From positions 2,480,001 through 2,544,000 of the forward strand of contig NZ_CP095071.1 in NCBI RefSeq assembly GCF_022919575.1: a DNA stretch of 64,000 nucleotides. Direction: 5' to 3'. Within the stretch, counting starts at the first letter, position 1; each line of letters starts with the position of its first letter. Both the position numbers and the translations under genes were made by a program. Under the pieces are notes generated by a model. The model was not told the origin of the DNA. It made no database searches and saw only the letters and a program-made list of their open reading frames with translations. Of this stretch, positions 45,483-53,136 are shown one piece after another. Source of the DNA: Gracilibacillus salinarum (lineage in GTDB: Bacteria; Bacillota; Bacilli; Bacillales; Amphibacillaceae).

Positions 45483-46448
45483 TTATTCCTCTAGAAAGAA
45501 TTTATGGAATTCTTCTAACAGATATTCCATTGTAATGGGGTCACTATACGTAATGGCCTTTGTGTTCAATTCAAGTACCTGACCATTTTCGACTGCCGGG
45601 ATGTTGTTCCAAGTTTCCGTTTCGAAGAAAGAATTGTCCCCATCAGGGTTCTTACTTAAGACCACATAGTCTCCTGCAAACTCTGGAAGAACTTCAAGTG
45701 ATAACGTATAATACCCTTCAGCCAACGCTTTTTCTTTTACCTTCTCAGGCATACCTAATCCCATTGTCTGGTAAAGTAACTCCGTACCACGTGCCCAGTT
45801 GTCGCCGAATACATACAGCTGTTTTGCATCATTTTCGAAAACAGAAACAGTTGCATCTTCACCAATATTAGCTTTGATTTCTTCTCCAGCCTCTTTCGCA
45901 CGTGTTTCGAAATCCTCTGCCCAGTCTTTTGCTTCCTGTTCTTTGTTAATAATTTTACCTACTTCTACCTGCTGTTCTAAGTAATTTAAGCTGCCCCAGG
46001 TAGAAACAATAGTTGGTGCAATTTCTTTCATCTTATCAATGTTTTTCATCCAGGAACCAACGATTATTAAATCTGGCTCTAATTCGATGATTTTCTCTAA
46101 ATTTTCGTCTGATACGACTTCAATACCGTCCAGTTTGCCTTCCATTAATGGATTATTATATGTCCATTCATCCACACCAACAACATTTCCATCTAATGCA
46201 AGTACATTCGGTCCATTAGCTAACGCAACAATACGTTGTGGATTAGAAGGTATTTCAATAGGACCGTCCTCTGATTCATATGTGATCGTTTCCGATGAAG
46301 CTTCTTCTGCTTGCTCCTCGTTAGTATTCTCTCCAGAATCGGATTCAGATGCTGATGCATCATCTGTGCTTGATGAATCCTCCGTGTTGCCACAAGCCGC
46401 TAATAAAAGTGCTGTTACAAATAAAAATGTTAAAAGTACTTTTTTCAA
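45483..46448 (-). CDS. Iron-siderophore-binding lipoprotein (FecB/FhuD class)
   Basis: 321 residues. The signal peptide ends LAAC (Cys19); a long acidic S/D/E linker runs to residue ~55. The helical-backbone binding fold shows NPQRIVALANGPNVLALDG, LDGIEVVSDENLEKIIELEPDLIIV and GDNWARGTELLYQTMG. This is the class III binding-protein family for ferric siderophores. No permease or ATPase is adjacent, so it must share a transporter encoded elsewhere. Two Fur boxes at its promoter show iron control. Confidence 0.85.
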   Translation of the reverse strand: MKKVLLTFLFVTALLLAACGNTEDSSSTDDASASESDSGENTNEEQAEEASSETITYESEDGPIEIPSNPQRIVALANGPNVLALDGNVVGVDEWTYNNPLMEGKLDGIEVVSDENLEKIIELEPDLIIVGSWMKNIDKMKEIAPTIVSTWGSLNYLEQQVEVGKIINKEQEAKDWAEDFETRAKEAGEEIKANIGEDATVSVFENDAKQLYVFGDNWARGTELLYQTMGLGMPEKVKEKALAEGYYTLSLEVLPEFAGDYVVLSKNPDGDNSFFETETWNNIPAVENGQVLELNTKAITYSDPITMEYLLEEFHKFFLEE

Positions 46449-46497
46449 GCTATTCCCTCTCCTTTTTATGTACTGGCCAACTGCCTAATTATTATAT

Positions 46498-46550
46498 TGA
46501 TAACAATTATCATTATCACTTATAGTACGGTGATTGATAATGATTGTCAA
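46498..46550 (-). promoter_or_regulatory. Promoter with two Fur boxes
   Basis: On the minus strand TTGACA (46545-46550), 17 bases, TACTAT (46522-46527). One Fur box, TGATAATGATTGTCA (46535-46549), covers the -35 and spacer with one mismatch to the 7-1-7 consensus. A second, within TGATAACAATTATCATTATC (46498-46517), lies downstream of the -10 box. The remaining 46551-46745 shows no feature. Confidence 0.8.
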
Positions 46551-46747
46551 TACTTTTCAATAAAGATTTTTTGATTTCAAGATTTTAAAGAATAGGCTTA
46601 ACCCACATCAAATTGAAGTATATGATAAAGGCACCTGTAATTCAACTTCATCTTCATTATCATAGGGCGATGCAGGAAGTTGCCTAGTTTCTGGGCCTCC
46701 GCGTGAACTTGGACGATAACTTAAACTTTTATGCTTTCCTACCGCAA

Positions 46748-46779
46748 AAATACCTGCTACTGTTTAAGTGCAGGTATTT
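46748..46779 (-). terminator. Terminator overlapping the end of the PspC gene
   Basis: Stem AAATACCTGC/GCAGGTATTT; the first arm on the minus strand encodes the last codons of the PspC protein, followed by TTTTTGC. Confidence 0.7.
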
Positions 46780-46942
46780 CACATTCTAATGTGTTGGCTA
46801 GAATTATATATATCCAGAAAGAACCGGGAAAAGTTACGACAAAAAGCAGTCTAATTGCAAAAGAAGATATTCCAGTAAATGAAGCAATACCACCACAAAC
46901 ACCGTGTAAAGAAGTATCAGTCGCCGACCTCTTTAACTTCAA
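46757..46942 (-). CDS. PspC-domain membrane protein
   Basis: 61 residues: basic start, LHGVCGGIASFTGISSFAIRLLFVV and a second hydrophobic stretch (FWIYIILANTL). GVCGGIA is the PspC hallmark. The start is probably TTG 46942, nine bases after GGGAG-like sequence. Members act in envelope-stress responses. It stands alone, between the siderophore gene and the partition cassette. Confidence 0.75.
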   Translation of the reverse strand: MKLKRSATDTSLHGVCGGIASFTGISSFAIRLLFVVTFPGSFWIYIILANTLECEIPALKQ

Positions 46943-46996
46943 TAGAGCCCACTCCCACTAATTGATAAATATTCCTGTTATTAGTATATCATATGG

Positions 46997-47350
46997 TCAA
47001 CGAAAGACATCGCCTTTTTTTGCTCTCTGCGCTGTTGTCTCAACAATATGATGGATGATCTTCTCCTTTTTTCTCCATCTCATGACAAGCTTGGATGGAT
47101 CCATACCATATTCAGCAATAATATCCTTGAGTTGATAAATATCTAACGTTTCCAATCGCGTTTGTAACTGGTCTTCCCCTTCCTCCAGCACTATCACCGG
47201 ATTAAAAAGAGCAGGTGCGCGCTTTCTCCTTTTCTTAGCTGCGGGCTTGGTCGGGAACAGCTTTTCCAGTTTCTTTGCAAATGCCTGATTGTCCTTCGCT
47301 TCCTGGACGATCACTTGAAATAAATCCTCCAATTTCTTGTCTATACTCAT
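46997..47350 (-). CDS. Small basic DNA-binding-like protein of the parA operon
   Basis: 117 residues. The middle is strongly basic (PAAKKRRKRAPALF). The C-terminal part, LETLDIYQLKDIIAEYGMDP and then RWRKKEKIIHHIVETT, resembles a SAP/Rho-N-type helix-extension-helix. Its ATG overlaps the parA stop (ATGA), so it is translationally coupled. Its place directly after parA is where parB usually stands, which suggests a centromere-binding or adaptor role; the family was not recognised. Confidence 0.65.
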   Translation of the reverse strand: MSIDKKLEDLFQVIVQEAKDNQAFAKKLEKLFPTKPAAKKRRKRAPALFNPVIVLEEGEDQLQTRLETLDIYQLKDIIAEYGMDPSKLVMRWRKKEKIIHHIVETTAQRAKKGDVFR

Positions 47351-48195
47351 GCCTCATACCTCGCAAGAATTTCGCGAGCCAGCAGACAAAACTGATCATA
47401 CTGCCCCTGATAGCCCCATTTCTGTCTTAACGTTGCAAAATAATGATATTCTGCCGCACTGGCTATTTGATTGTTTTCAGGAAAAATCGTATCAAATAAT
47501 CGAGCATCCTTCTCCCGTTTCAGTTGTTGAATCGTTTGTTTATGCATGGTGGATTGATGTCTGAATTTGGTTATCACGATGCCAAGCGGTTCAATTTCTT
47601 CTCCAATGGTCTCTGAAAAAGAACGGATTCTGGAAATGATTTGTGGGATACCATATGTAGAGAGCACATCAGGAATGGTGGGGATCAAATAGCCATCAGC
47701 AATTCTCAGCCCATTTAATGTAATGATACCGAGGTTAGGTGGGCAATCGATTAAAATATAATCATATTGATCCATGATGGGACGGATCGCCTTTTTTAAT
47801 ACATCTACCGGGTTATCACTGTAAAACGGACCTTTTGGGACATTTGCCAGTTCATCCTGTGTATCGATTAAATCTAAGCTCGACGGCAACAAGGACAACG
47901 ATGTTACCTCTTTCACATTGGAAGCATGCTGCTGCACCGTTTTCTCCAGATTAAACCTGTTTTCCTCCGGTTCGATCGCATCTTGAAATAAGCGAGCTAA
48001 TGTATATTCCTGCTCATTCAGTTCTTGCCATTTCTCCTCGCCAATTAGCATGGTGGTTGCATTTGTCTGTGGATCCAGATCAATCACCAGTACCCGCTTT
48101 TGATAGGTAGCCGATAAAACCTCTGCTAAGCCAACCGTTGTCGTCGTCTTCGCAACACCACCTTTTAAATTGATCGTAGCAATCACTGTAGACAT
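47347..48195 (-). CDS. parA: ParA/Soj-type partition ATPase
   Basis: 282 residues. The deviant Walker A KGGVAKTTTT (with signature lysine), Walker A' ILIDCPPNLG and VLVIDLDPQTNATTMLIG mark a ParA/Soj ATPase that binds DNA as an ATP dimer. It is larger than chromosomal Soj and divergent from it (insertion around EEKWQELNEQEYTLARLFQDA), as in plasmid ParA proteins. ATG 48195 follows AAGGGGGAA. It forms a two-gene operon with the small basic protein and is separated from parM-parR by a terminator. Confidence 0.85.
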   Translation of the reverse strand: MSTVIATINLKGGVAKTTTTVGLAEVLSATYQKRVLVIDLDPQTNATTMLIGEEKWQELNEQEYTLARLFQDAIEPEENRFNLEKTVQQHASNVKEVTSLSLLPSSLDLIDTQDELANVPKGPFYSDNPVDVLKKAIRPIMDQYDYILIDCPPNLGIITLNGLRIADGYLIPTIPDVLSTYGIPQIISRIRSFSETIGEEIEPLGIVITKFRHQSTMHKQTIQQLKREKDARLFDTIFPENNQIASAAEYHYFATLRQKWGYQGQYDQFCLLAREILARYEA

Positions 48196-48324
48196 AACGA
48201 ATTCCCCCTTAACGATGAAATGAACTTTTATTCCTATATACACGTTATCGAATGGATCAGGAAAAAAGCACTAAATCTTTCCGTCAAAAACGAGCAAAAT
48301 TCTACAGCTTTCCTAACGTGCAAA

Positions 48325-48358
48325 AAAAGGCTCCGCTCATAAAGAAACGGAACCTTTT
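48325..48358 (-). terminator. Terminator of the parM-parR transcript
   Basis: Stem AAAAGGTTCCG/CGGAGCCTTTT with T7 on the minus strand. 48196-48324 therefore holds the separate promoter of parA. Confidence 0.85.
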
Positions 48359-48373
48359 CGGGGGTTTAACTTT

Positions 48374-48964
48374 TTATTTGTTCATCTTCGTCAGGAAATC
48401 ACCTAACAGATCGCCGAGGCCTTCTTCTTCCTCTTCCTTTGCTTCTGATTCTTTCTCCTGATTGGATTGACGATTTTGGTCTAATGCTTTGTTCCAGTCA
48501 ATCGTATCAAAGTCATCGAGCGAGTCCTGTTTCTGATCACTCGATTCTGCGTTGACAACCTGTTCCAGATCATCTGGTTCAGCTTGCATATCCTCCTGTA
48601 AATACAAAGCTTCATCAATATCTGTTGCACTGCTGCTTAATGAAGTGAGCAGTGATGTTGCTCGTCGGGGATCATTTAACAGATGATACAGGATACTGCC
48701 TAACAACGCTTCGGAATGTTCATGCTTTATCCAATTACGCTGTGCCTTTGTCAGACGTTTTGGCAGTGGTACCGTAACAGTTTCCTGTTGAACAGAGCTG
48801 GCTTCATTTACACCCTTTAGGACAAACTCTGCCATCTTACTCGAAAAATTACGGCGCTCTTCTTTCTTCAAGCGTTGTAATTCCTTTAGGACATATTCCG
48901 GTGTGTCGCTAGGAATACGAAACGAAATCGTTTGTCCTCTATTAATTTGGTAATTATTCTTCAT
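48374..48964 (-). CDS. parR: ParR/AlfB-like ribbon-helix-helix partition protein
   Basis: 196 residues. The N-terminal ~50 (QTISFRIPSDTPEYVLKELQ, then RRNFSSKMAEFVLKGV) form a strand plus two helices, the ribbon-helix-helix seen in ParR adaptors. The C-terminal half is acidic and disordered, ending GLGDLLGDFLTKMNK, a hydrophobic tail that could contact the filament. It starts nine bases after parM. ParR-type proteins bind the centromere and the ParM filament end. Confidence 0.7.
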   Translation of the reverse strand: MKNNYQINRGQTISFRIPSDTPEYVLKELQRLKKEERRNFSSKMAEFVLKGVNEASSVQQETVTVPLPKRLTKAQRNWIKHEHSEALLGSILYHLLNDPRRATSLLTSLSSSATDIDEALYLQEDMQAEPDDLEQVVNAESSDQKQDSLDDFDTIDWNKALDQNRQSNQEKESEAKEEEEEGLGDLLGDFLTKMNK

Positions 48965-48973
48965 ATGATCACC

Positions 48974-50143
48974 TTATGATTGTTGCGGTTGTGATTCTTT
49001 CTTCTCTTTCCGCGTATCTTCTGTTTTAATTAAATACTCCATAACCAGTTTATAATAAGCATTCGCCATCATCCAGATACTTTCTTTTTCATCTTCAAAG
49101 AATTCAATGTTATAGCCGTCCAGGTTGTTGTTTAAAGTCTTTATATATTCTTTGAGGACATTAGAACCACCGCCAACGAAATAACAAATTTCTGATTGGG
49201 AGTTCTTTTGCCATACATTACGTAACAGGCGATACTGCTTCTTCGCTAATTCCAGCAATAGTCTATCTGTCGTATCATGTACGCTCGTTCGGCTGCCTTT
49301 AACCATGATGTGATTTCGATCATTCTTTCTCGTAATAATGTCTACTACATCACGACGGCTGTCTAATTCTACACCGTGTTTCGTAAAGATTTCTTCACGA
49401 ATCGTCTCAAGAGATTCAGATACTCCAAGGTTAAAGCCTTGTGCTTTATCATCATCGACAGTACGATTGCGGATAACGGCTATATCTGTGGAAAGGCCAC
49501 CGATATCTTGAATCAGGATTTGCTTATCGATTAGTTTTTTGTTGATAATTTTCAAATCCTTGTCCATTACAAGGTTAATGAATGCAGCGAAGCCTTCCGG
49601 ATAGACTTTTGCTTCATCAAAGCGAATGTTGATTTTCTTACCTTGATGCTGTGGCGTTACCAGGAATTCCACTTGGTGAACGGATCCCATCAGCTTAGAA
49701 CGATAACCAGCATCCTTGCCTTCCTTCACTTCACGTAGAGGTAAACCTGTCCCTAGCGTATAATTGGCATCAATTACTTGATTGGAGCTTGAAGTATACG
49801 CTTTTGCTGCATCTAACGCAATTGTTGATAACAGCATGACCAACGTTTGATCCTCTTCTGATTTGCTGCTGCCAGGATCTAGCTCAGTAGAATTGCTAGC
49901 TTTCGTTGCTAGATTCCCTACCCGGTAAATAGCGTTGTTCTCTTTCAGTGCTGGTGAATGTATACGAATATGTAACCCATCTGCAGGATCTTTCTCATCT
50001 AAATCTTCTATTCCAATAACAGGACGGTCTTCCGTATCTCTTGCGATGATATTAGGAAGATGAACCTCTCTTTCCATTTCTCCAAAAATTGCCTTAACAG
50101 AATCATTACCTACGTCTATCGCTGCTAATCTTGTTTGACTCAT
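48974..50143 (-). CDS. parM: ParM/StbA-family actin-like partition ATPase
   Basis: 389 residues of the actin fold: phosphate-1 loop AAIDVGNDSVKAIF, phosphate-2 loop QDIGGLSTDIAVI and adenosine motif YFVGGGSNVLKEYI. Length and motifs fit the Bacillus plasmid actin-like proteins (ParM, Alp group) rather than MreB or FtsA. Filaments would push replicated DNA apart. The ribbon-helix-helix gene follows immediately. AAAGGAAGG precedes ATG 50143. A repeat array upstream is the probable centromere. Confidence 0.85.
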   Translation of the reverse strand: MSQTRLAAIDVGNDSVKAIFGEMEREVHLPNIIARDTEDRPVIGIEDLDEKDPADGLHIRIHSPALKENNAIYRVGNLATKASNSTELDPGSSKSEEDQTLVMLLSTIALDAAKAYTSSSNQVIDANYTLGTGLPLREVKEGKDAGYRSKLMGSVHQVEFLVTPQHQGKKINIRFDEAKVYPEGFAAFINLVMDKDLKIINKKLIDKQILIQDIGGLSTDIAVIRNRTVDDDKAQGFNLGVSESLETIREEIFTKHGVELDSRRDVVDIITRKNDRNHIMVKGSRTSVHDTTDRLLLELAKKQYRLLRNVWQKNSQSEICYFVGGGSNVLKEYIKTLNNNLDGYNIEFFEDEKESIWMMANAYYKLVMEYLIKTEDTRKEKKESQPQQS

Positions 50144-50190
50144 TCTTTATCCTTCCTTTCATGAAGTTCTATTAAAACGTCATACTTCAA

Positions 50191-50219
50191 AGGATATGGG
50201 ATTATTCGCTTTTCATCAA
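50191..50219 (-). promoter_or_regulatory. Candidate parM promoter
   Basis: On the minus strand TTGATG (50214-50219), 17 bases, TATCCT (50191-50196), about 45 bases before the parM start. Confidence 0.4.
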
Positions 50220-50269
50220 TGCCTTCAGCTAAAAAGAAAGACAACCGTAATCTTTTTGAAAAAACAAAA

Positions 50270-50410
50270 TTTGTATACAAAAAAGGCTTACACGTTTACA
50301 AACCTATGTACAAGCCTTTCGGACGTTTTGTGTACATGTTTGTATACGTGCAAGCTTATTTGTGTATAGCGTAAACGACAATGTTTGCAAGAAAACTGAA
50401 ATGCAAACGT
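50270..50410. repeat. Candidate parC centromere: TTTGTRTAC repeat array
   Basis: TTTGTATAC/TTTGTGTAC-type units occur at 50270 (as the perfect palindrome TTTGTATACAAA), 50327, 50339 and 50359. Inverted relatives GTTTACAAAC (about 50294) and TGTACAAG (about 50308) and a degenerate GTTTGCAAG (about 50383) add to the array. Type II partition systems carry such repeats directly upstream of parM as the ParR-binding centromere. The array also contains a hairpin, AAAGGCTTGTAC/GTGTAAGCCTTT followed by T6 on the minus strand (50283-50318), which could attenuate parM transcription or end a short leader RNA. Confidence 0.6.
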
Positions 50411-50566
50411 CATTAAATTGTGACTGTTTTTTAATAATCCTGGCAATAATTTCATCTGTGAATTGCTGCACTGCTTAGTAATTCCCAATTTTTTAAAGTG
50501 TTGCTAGCGAAACTTATCAGGAAATTATCGTCCTTTATCCCCCGCTTAGCTTCTTATTTATCAGTC

Positions 50567-51221
50567 AAGAAAGTATAAAAGTGCGGTAACAGCAGTAATC
50601 ATATGGAACATGAATTTTAGTTCCTATAATATGGATTATGTCAACTAAGCATTACTAGCCAAGTATCCATATTGAGATTTTTTATGTGCTTGAATACCGC
50701 TCCGTCCAACCACTTCGCGTCCTGCGGGGCACGGCTGAAGCTAACTTTGTGAAGAAGGGCACTTCACAAAGTGGATCTTCAGCGCCTGCCTGTCCCGCGG
50801 GAGTCTACGTGGTTGGCCTACGCTATGGCTTTGCTCTACAACTAATAATACAGCTAATATTTTGATCGGTATCCTTTAGTGTCTATACCTCATCTTTAAT
50901 ATGGATAATGCCTAGCACTGCTGCTTTTCACTGTTACATAAGTTGTAGCACTTCCCTCAAGCGTAGGAAATAGGCGGAGACTCCCGTGGAAACAGCGCGA
51001 GCTGAAGATCCACTTATGAAAGAAAAGAATTTTCTTTCATAAGTTAGCTGAAGCCGTGCCCACAGGACGCGGAGCCTATTTCCGGAGCTTTGCTAAGCAG
51101 ATGAAAACTATCATAATTGACTCCATGTCAGACAGTTCCATTTGACATAATCCATATTATAGGAAGTTGTTTATTAATGAAGTCAATTAGGACCGGGTGG
51201 TGTATGCCCGGTTTTTCTTAT
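50567..51221 (+). repeat. Dispersed element, copy B, with 21-bp terminal inverted repeats
   Basis: Same orientation and structure as copy A at 41.7 kb, with most of its ~650 bases identical. Inverted repeats at 50621-50641 and 51145-51165. Left-module hairpin ACTTTGTGAAG/CTTCACAAAGT and right-module hairpin ACTTATGAAAGAAAA/TTTTCTTTCATAAGT are both intact. The right end, GACCGGGTGGTGTATGCCCG followed by GTTTTT, is a good terminator. No coding region. The interval 50411-50566 shows nothing else. Confidence 0.85.
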
Positions 51222-51265
51222 CTCTCGAATCTTGAAGCGGGTGGTATTACGCCTGATAACAGTAA

Positions 51266-51318
51266 CAAAAATCCCCCCTTCGCTACAGATCGATACCTGT
51301 AGACAAAGGGAGGTCGTG
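51266..51318 (-). terminator. Terminator of the CUT1 sugar transporter operon
   Basis: Stem CTCCCTTTGTCTACAG against CTGTAGCGAAGGGGG (two mismatches), followed on the minus strand by ATTTTTG. Confidence 0.75.
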
Positions 51319-51323
51319 TCCAT

Positions 51324-52148
51324 TTATTCCTTAACAGATCCGCCAATTATCCCTGCTATGAAATAGCGCTGCAAGAATAGAAAGGCGATAAATATCGGCA
51401 ATACAGATATCGCCGCACCCATCATTAATACACCGTAATCGACTGTTTCCAGCCCAGCGAGTGTAGCCAGTGCAACAGGCAAGGTATACATATCCTGAGT
51501 CGTAATCGTAATCAGCGGCCACAAGAAGTTGTTCCATTGATGAGTGAATAAGAAAATAGAAACAGCAGCGATTGCCGGTACCATCGTTGGCAATACAATT
51601 TTAAAGAAAATCCCTGTTTCACTGCTGCCATCAATTCTCGCTGCCTCGATCAGCGCAGTCGGAATCGATTGCATGTTCTGCCTCATAAGAAATATCGCGA
51701 ATGGATAGGCAATTTGCGGCAAAATAATCGCAGTATAGGAATTCAGCAAATTAAAGCTCGCAAATAATTGGAATTGCGGCACAACCAACGCCTGATACGG
51801 CACCATCATCGATAATAGAAACAAGGCGAAAATAATATTTCTTCCTTTAAATTGATACTTTGCAAAAGCGAAACCAGCCGCCGCACAGATAATACCACTG
51901 ATGAACGTGAAGCTCACTGCCGTTACCGCCGAATTGAATAACGATCGCCAAATATCAATTTGACTCAATAAGCTTCTTAAATTCTCCATAAAATAATCAC
52001 CCGGTATAAAACTCGGTGGTGTATTTAACATGTTACCGGTCGGATTCGTTGCCCCTACCAGCATCCAGTAATACGGACCAATCGTCAGAAGCACTAGCAA
52101 AATCAATACCGTATAGAAAAGCGTTTTTTGCAGACCACTTACTCTCAT
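51324..52148 (-). CDS. CUT1 sugar ABC permease (MalG/LacG type)
   Basis: 274 residues with six helices. The coupling motif EAARIDGSSETGIFFKIVLPTMVPA is typical for CUT1 permeases of the MalG type. It overlaps the other permease by four bases and ends the operon. No ATPase is encoded; a shared MsmX-like ATPase elsewhere would be expected, as in B. subtilis. Confidence 0.9.
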   Translation of the reverse strand: MRVSGLQKTLFYTVLILLVLLTIGPYYWMLVGATNPTGNMLNTPPSFIPGDYFMENLRSLLSQIDIWRSLFNSAVTAVSFTFISGIICAAAGFAFAKYQFKGRNIIFALFLLSMMVPYQALVVPQFQLFASFNLLNSYTAIILPQIAYPFAIFLMRQNMQSIPTALIEAARIDGSSETGIFFKIVLPTMVPAIAAVSIFLFTHQWNNFLWPLITITTQDMYTLPVALATLAGLETVDYGVLMMGAAISVLPIFIAFLFLQRYFIAGIIGGSVKE

Positions 52149-53071
52149 TCATCATCACCTGCCAGTTTAAATTGTATGAATGACAGCACAGCGATTAATA
52201 CGACCACCACATACGCAATGGCAGAAGCATATTCGAAGTCAAAATATTCAAAGGCATTCTGATACAAATACATCGTAATCGTTGTCGTTGCATTAACAGG
52301 TCCACCACCTGTGAGGTTGTAAGGTTCATCGAACAGCTGCAACGTTCCGATCGTTGAGACAATCGCCGTAAATAAAATAACTGGTTTTAGCTGCGGAATC
52401 GTAATCGAGAAGAACTGTCGTACCTTTCCTGCTCCATCGATGCGAGCTGCTTCATACAAATCATTTGAAATATTTTGCATACCTGCTAGTAAAATAACCA
52501 TGTTATAGCCCGTCCATCTCCAGATCATGACGAGCACGATCGATATCTTTGCCCAAACCGGATGATTCAGCCAGCCGATTTTATCAATCCCGATAAAGGA
52601 CAATAAGTAATTGATTAAGCCGTAATCCGGATTTAATAGCAGCAAGAAGATAACCGCTGCTGATACTAGCGACGCGACTGCAGGCGAGAAATAAGCAACA
52701 CGGAAAAATCCTTTTGCCTTTAACATGGTCGAATTCATTAATACCGCTAATATCAGCGCGAAGAATAACATAATCGGTACTTGAAGCACTAAGATAATCA
52801 AGGTATTACTCAGCGATTCATAAAAAATCGGATCCTGAAACAGCCGAATATAATTATCTAAACCAGCAAATGTCGTCACATTCCCTTCTGACTGCTGCAA
52901 GCTTAAGATAAAGGAATACACAATCGGATAGCCAGTGAACAACAAGAAAAATAGTAATGCCGGCATTAAGAAAATATAGGGTGCATTACGCGGATTATCA
53001 AAGGATCGCTTGCTGCCAGTATTTTTCCCGACTGACTCATTAACTGCTTCTCCATAAGAAGAATTCTTCAC
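52145..53071 (-). CDS. CUT1 sugar ABC permease (MalF/LacF type)
   Basis: About 308 residues with six helices. EAARIDGAGKVRQFFSITIPQLKPV is the coupling motif. The ATG at 53080 directly abuts AAAGG; GTG 53071, nine bases after it, is a better start. It works with the permease encoded next and the binding protein encoded before it. Confidence 0.88.
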   Translation of the reverse strand: MKNSSYGEAVNESVGKNTGSKRSFDNPRNAPYIFLMPALLFFLLFTGYPIVYSFILSLQQSEGNVTTFAGLDNYIRLFQDPIFYESLSNTLIILVLQVPIMLFFALILAVLMNSTMLKAKGFFRVAYFSPAVASLVSAAVIFLLLLNPDYGLINYLLSFIGIDKIGWLNHPVWAKISIVLVMIWRWTGYNMVILLAGMQNISNDLYEAARIDGAGKVRQFFSITIPQLKPVILFTAIVSTIGTLQLFDEPYNLTGGGPVNATTTITMYLYQNAFEYFDFEYASAIAYVVVVLIAVLSFIQFKLAGDDE

Positions 53072-53136
53072 AATTCCCATCCTTTCGTTGGATATCTTAG
53101 TTAAATCATTAGCAGACTAGCTGCTAACGACCATCT

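Noticed and set aside
50288..50488. Minus-strand frame of 66 codons upstream of parM
   Set aside because: It overlaps the TTTGTRTAC array and hairpin and has no ribosome site.
51117..51302. Plus-strand frame of 61 codons across the end of element copy B
   Set aside because: It crosses the terminal inverted repeat and the terminator, with no ribosome site.
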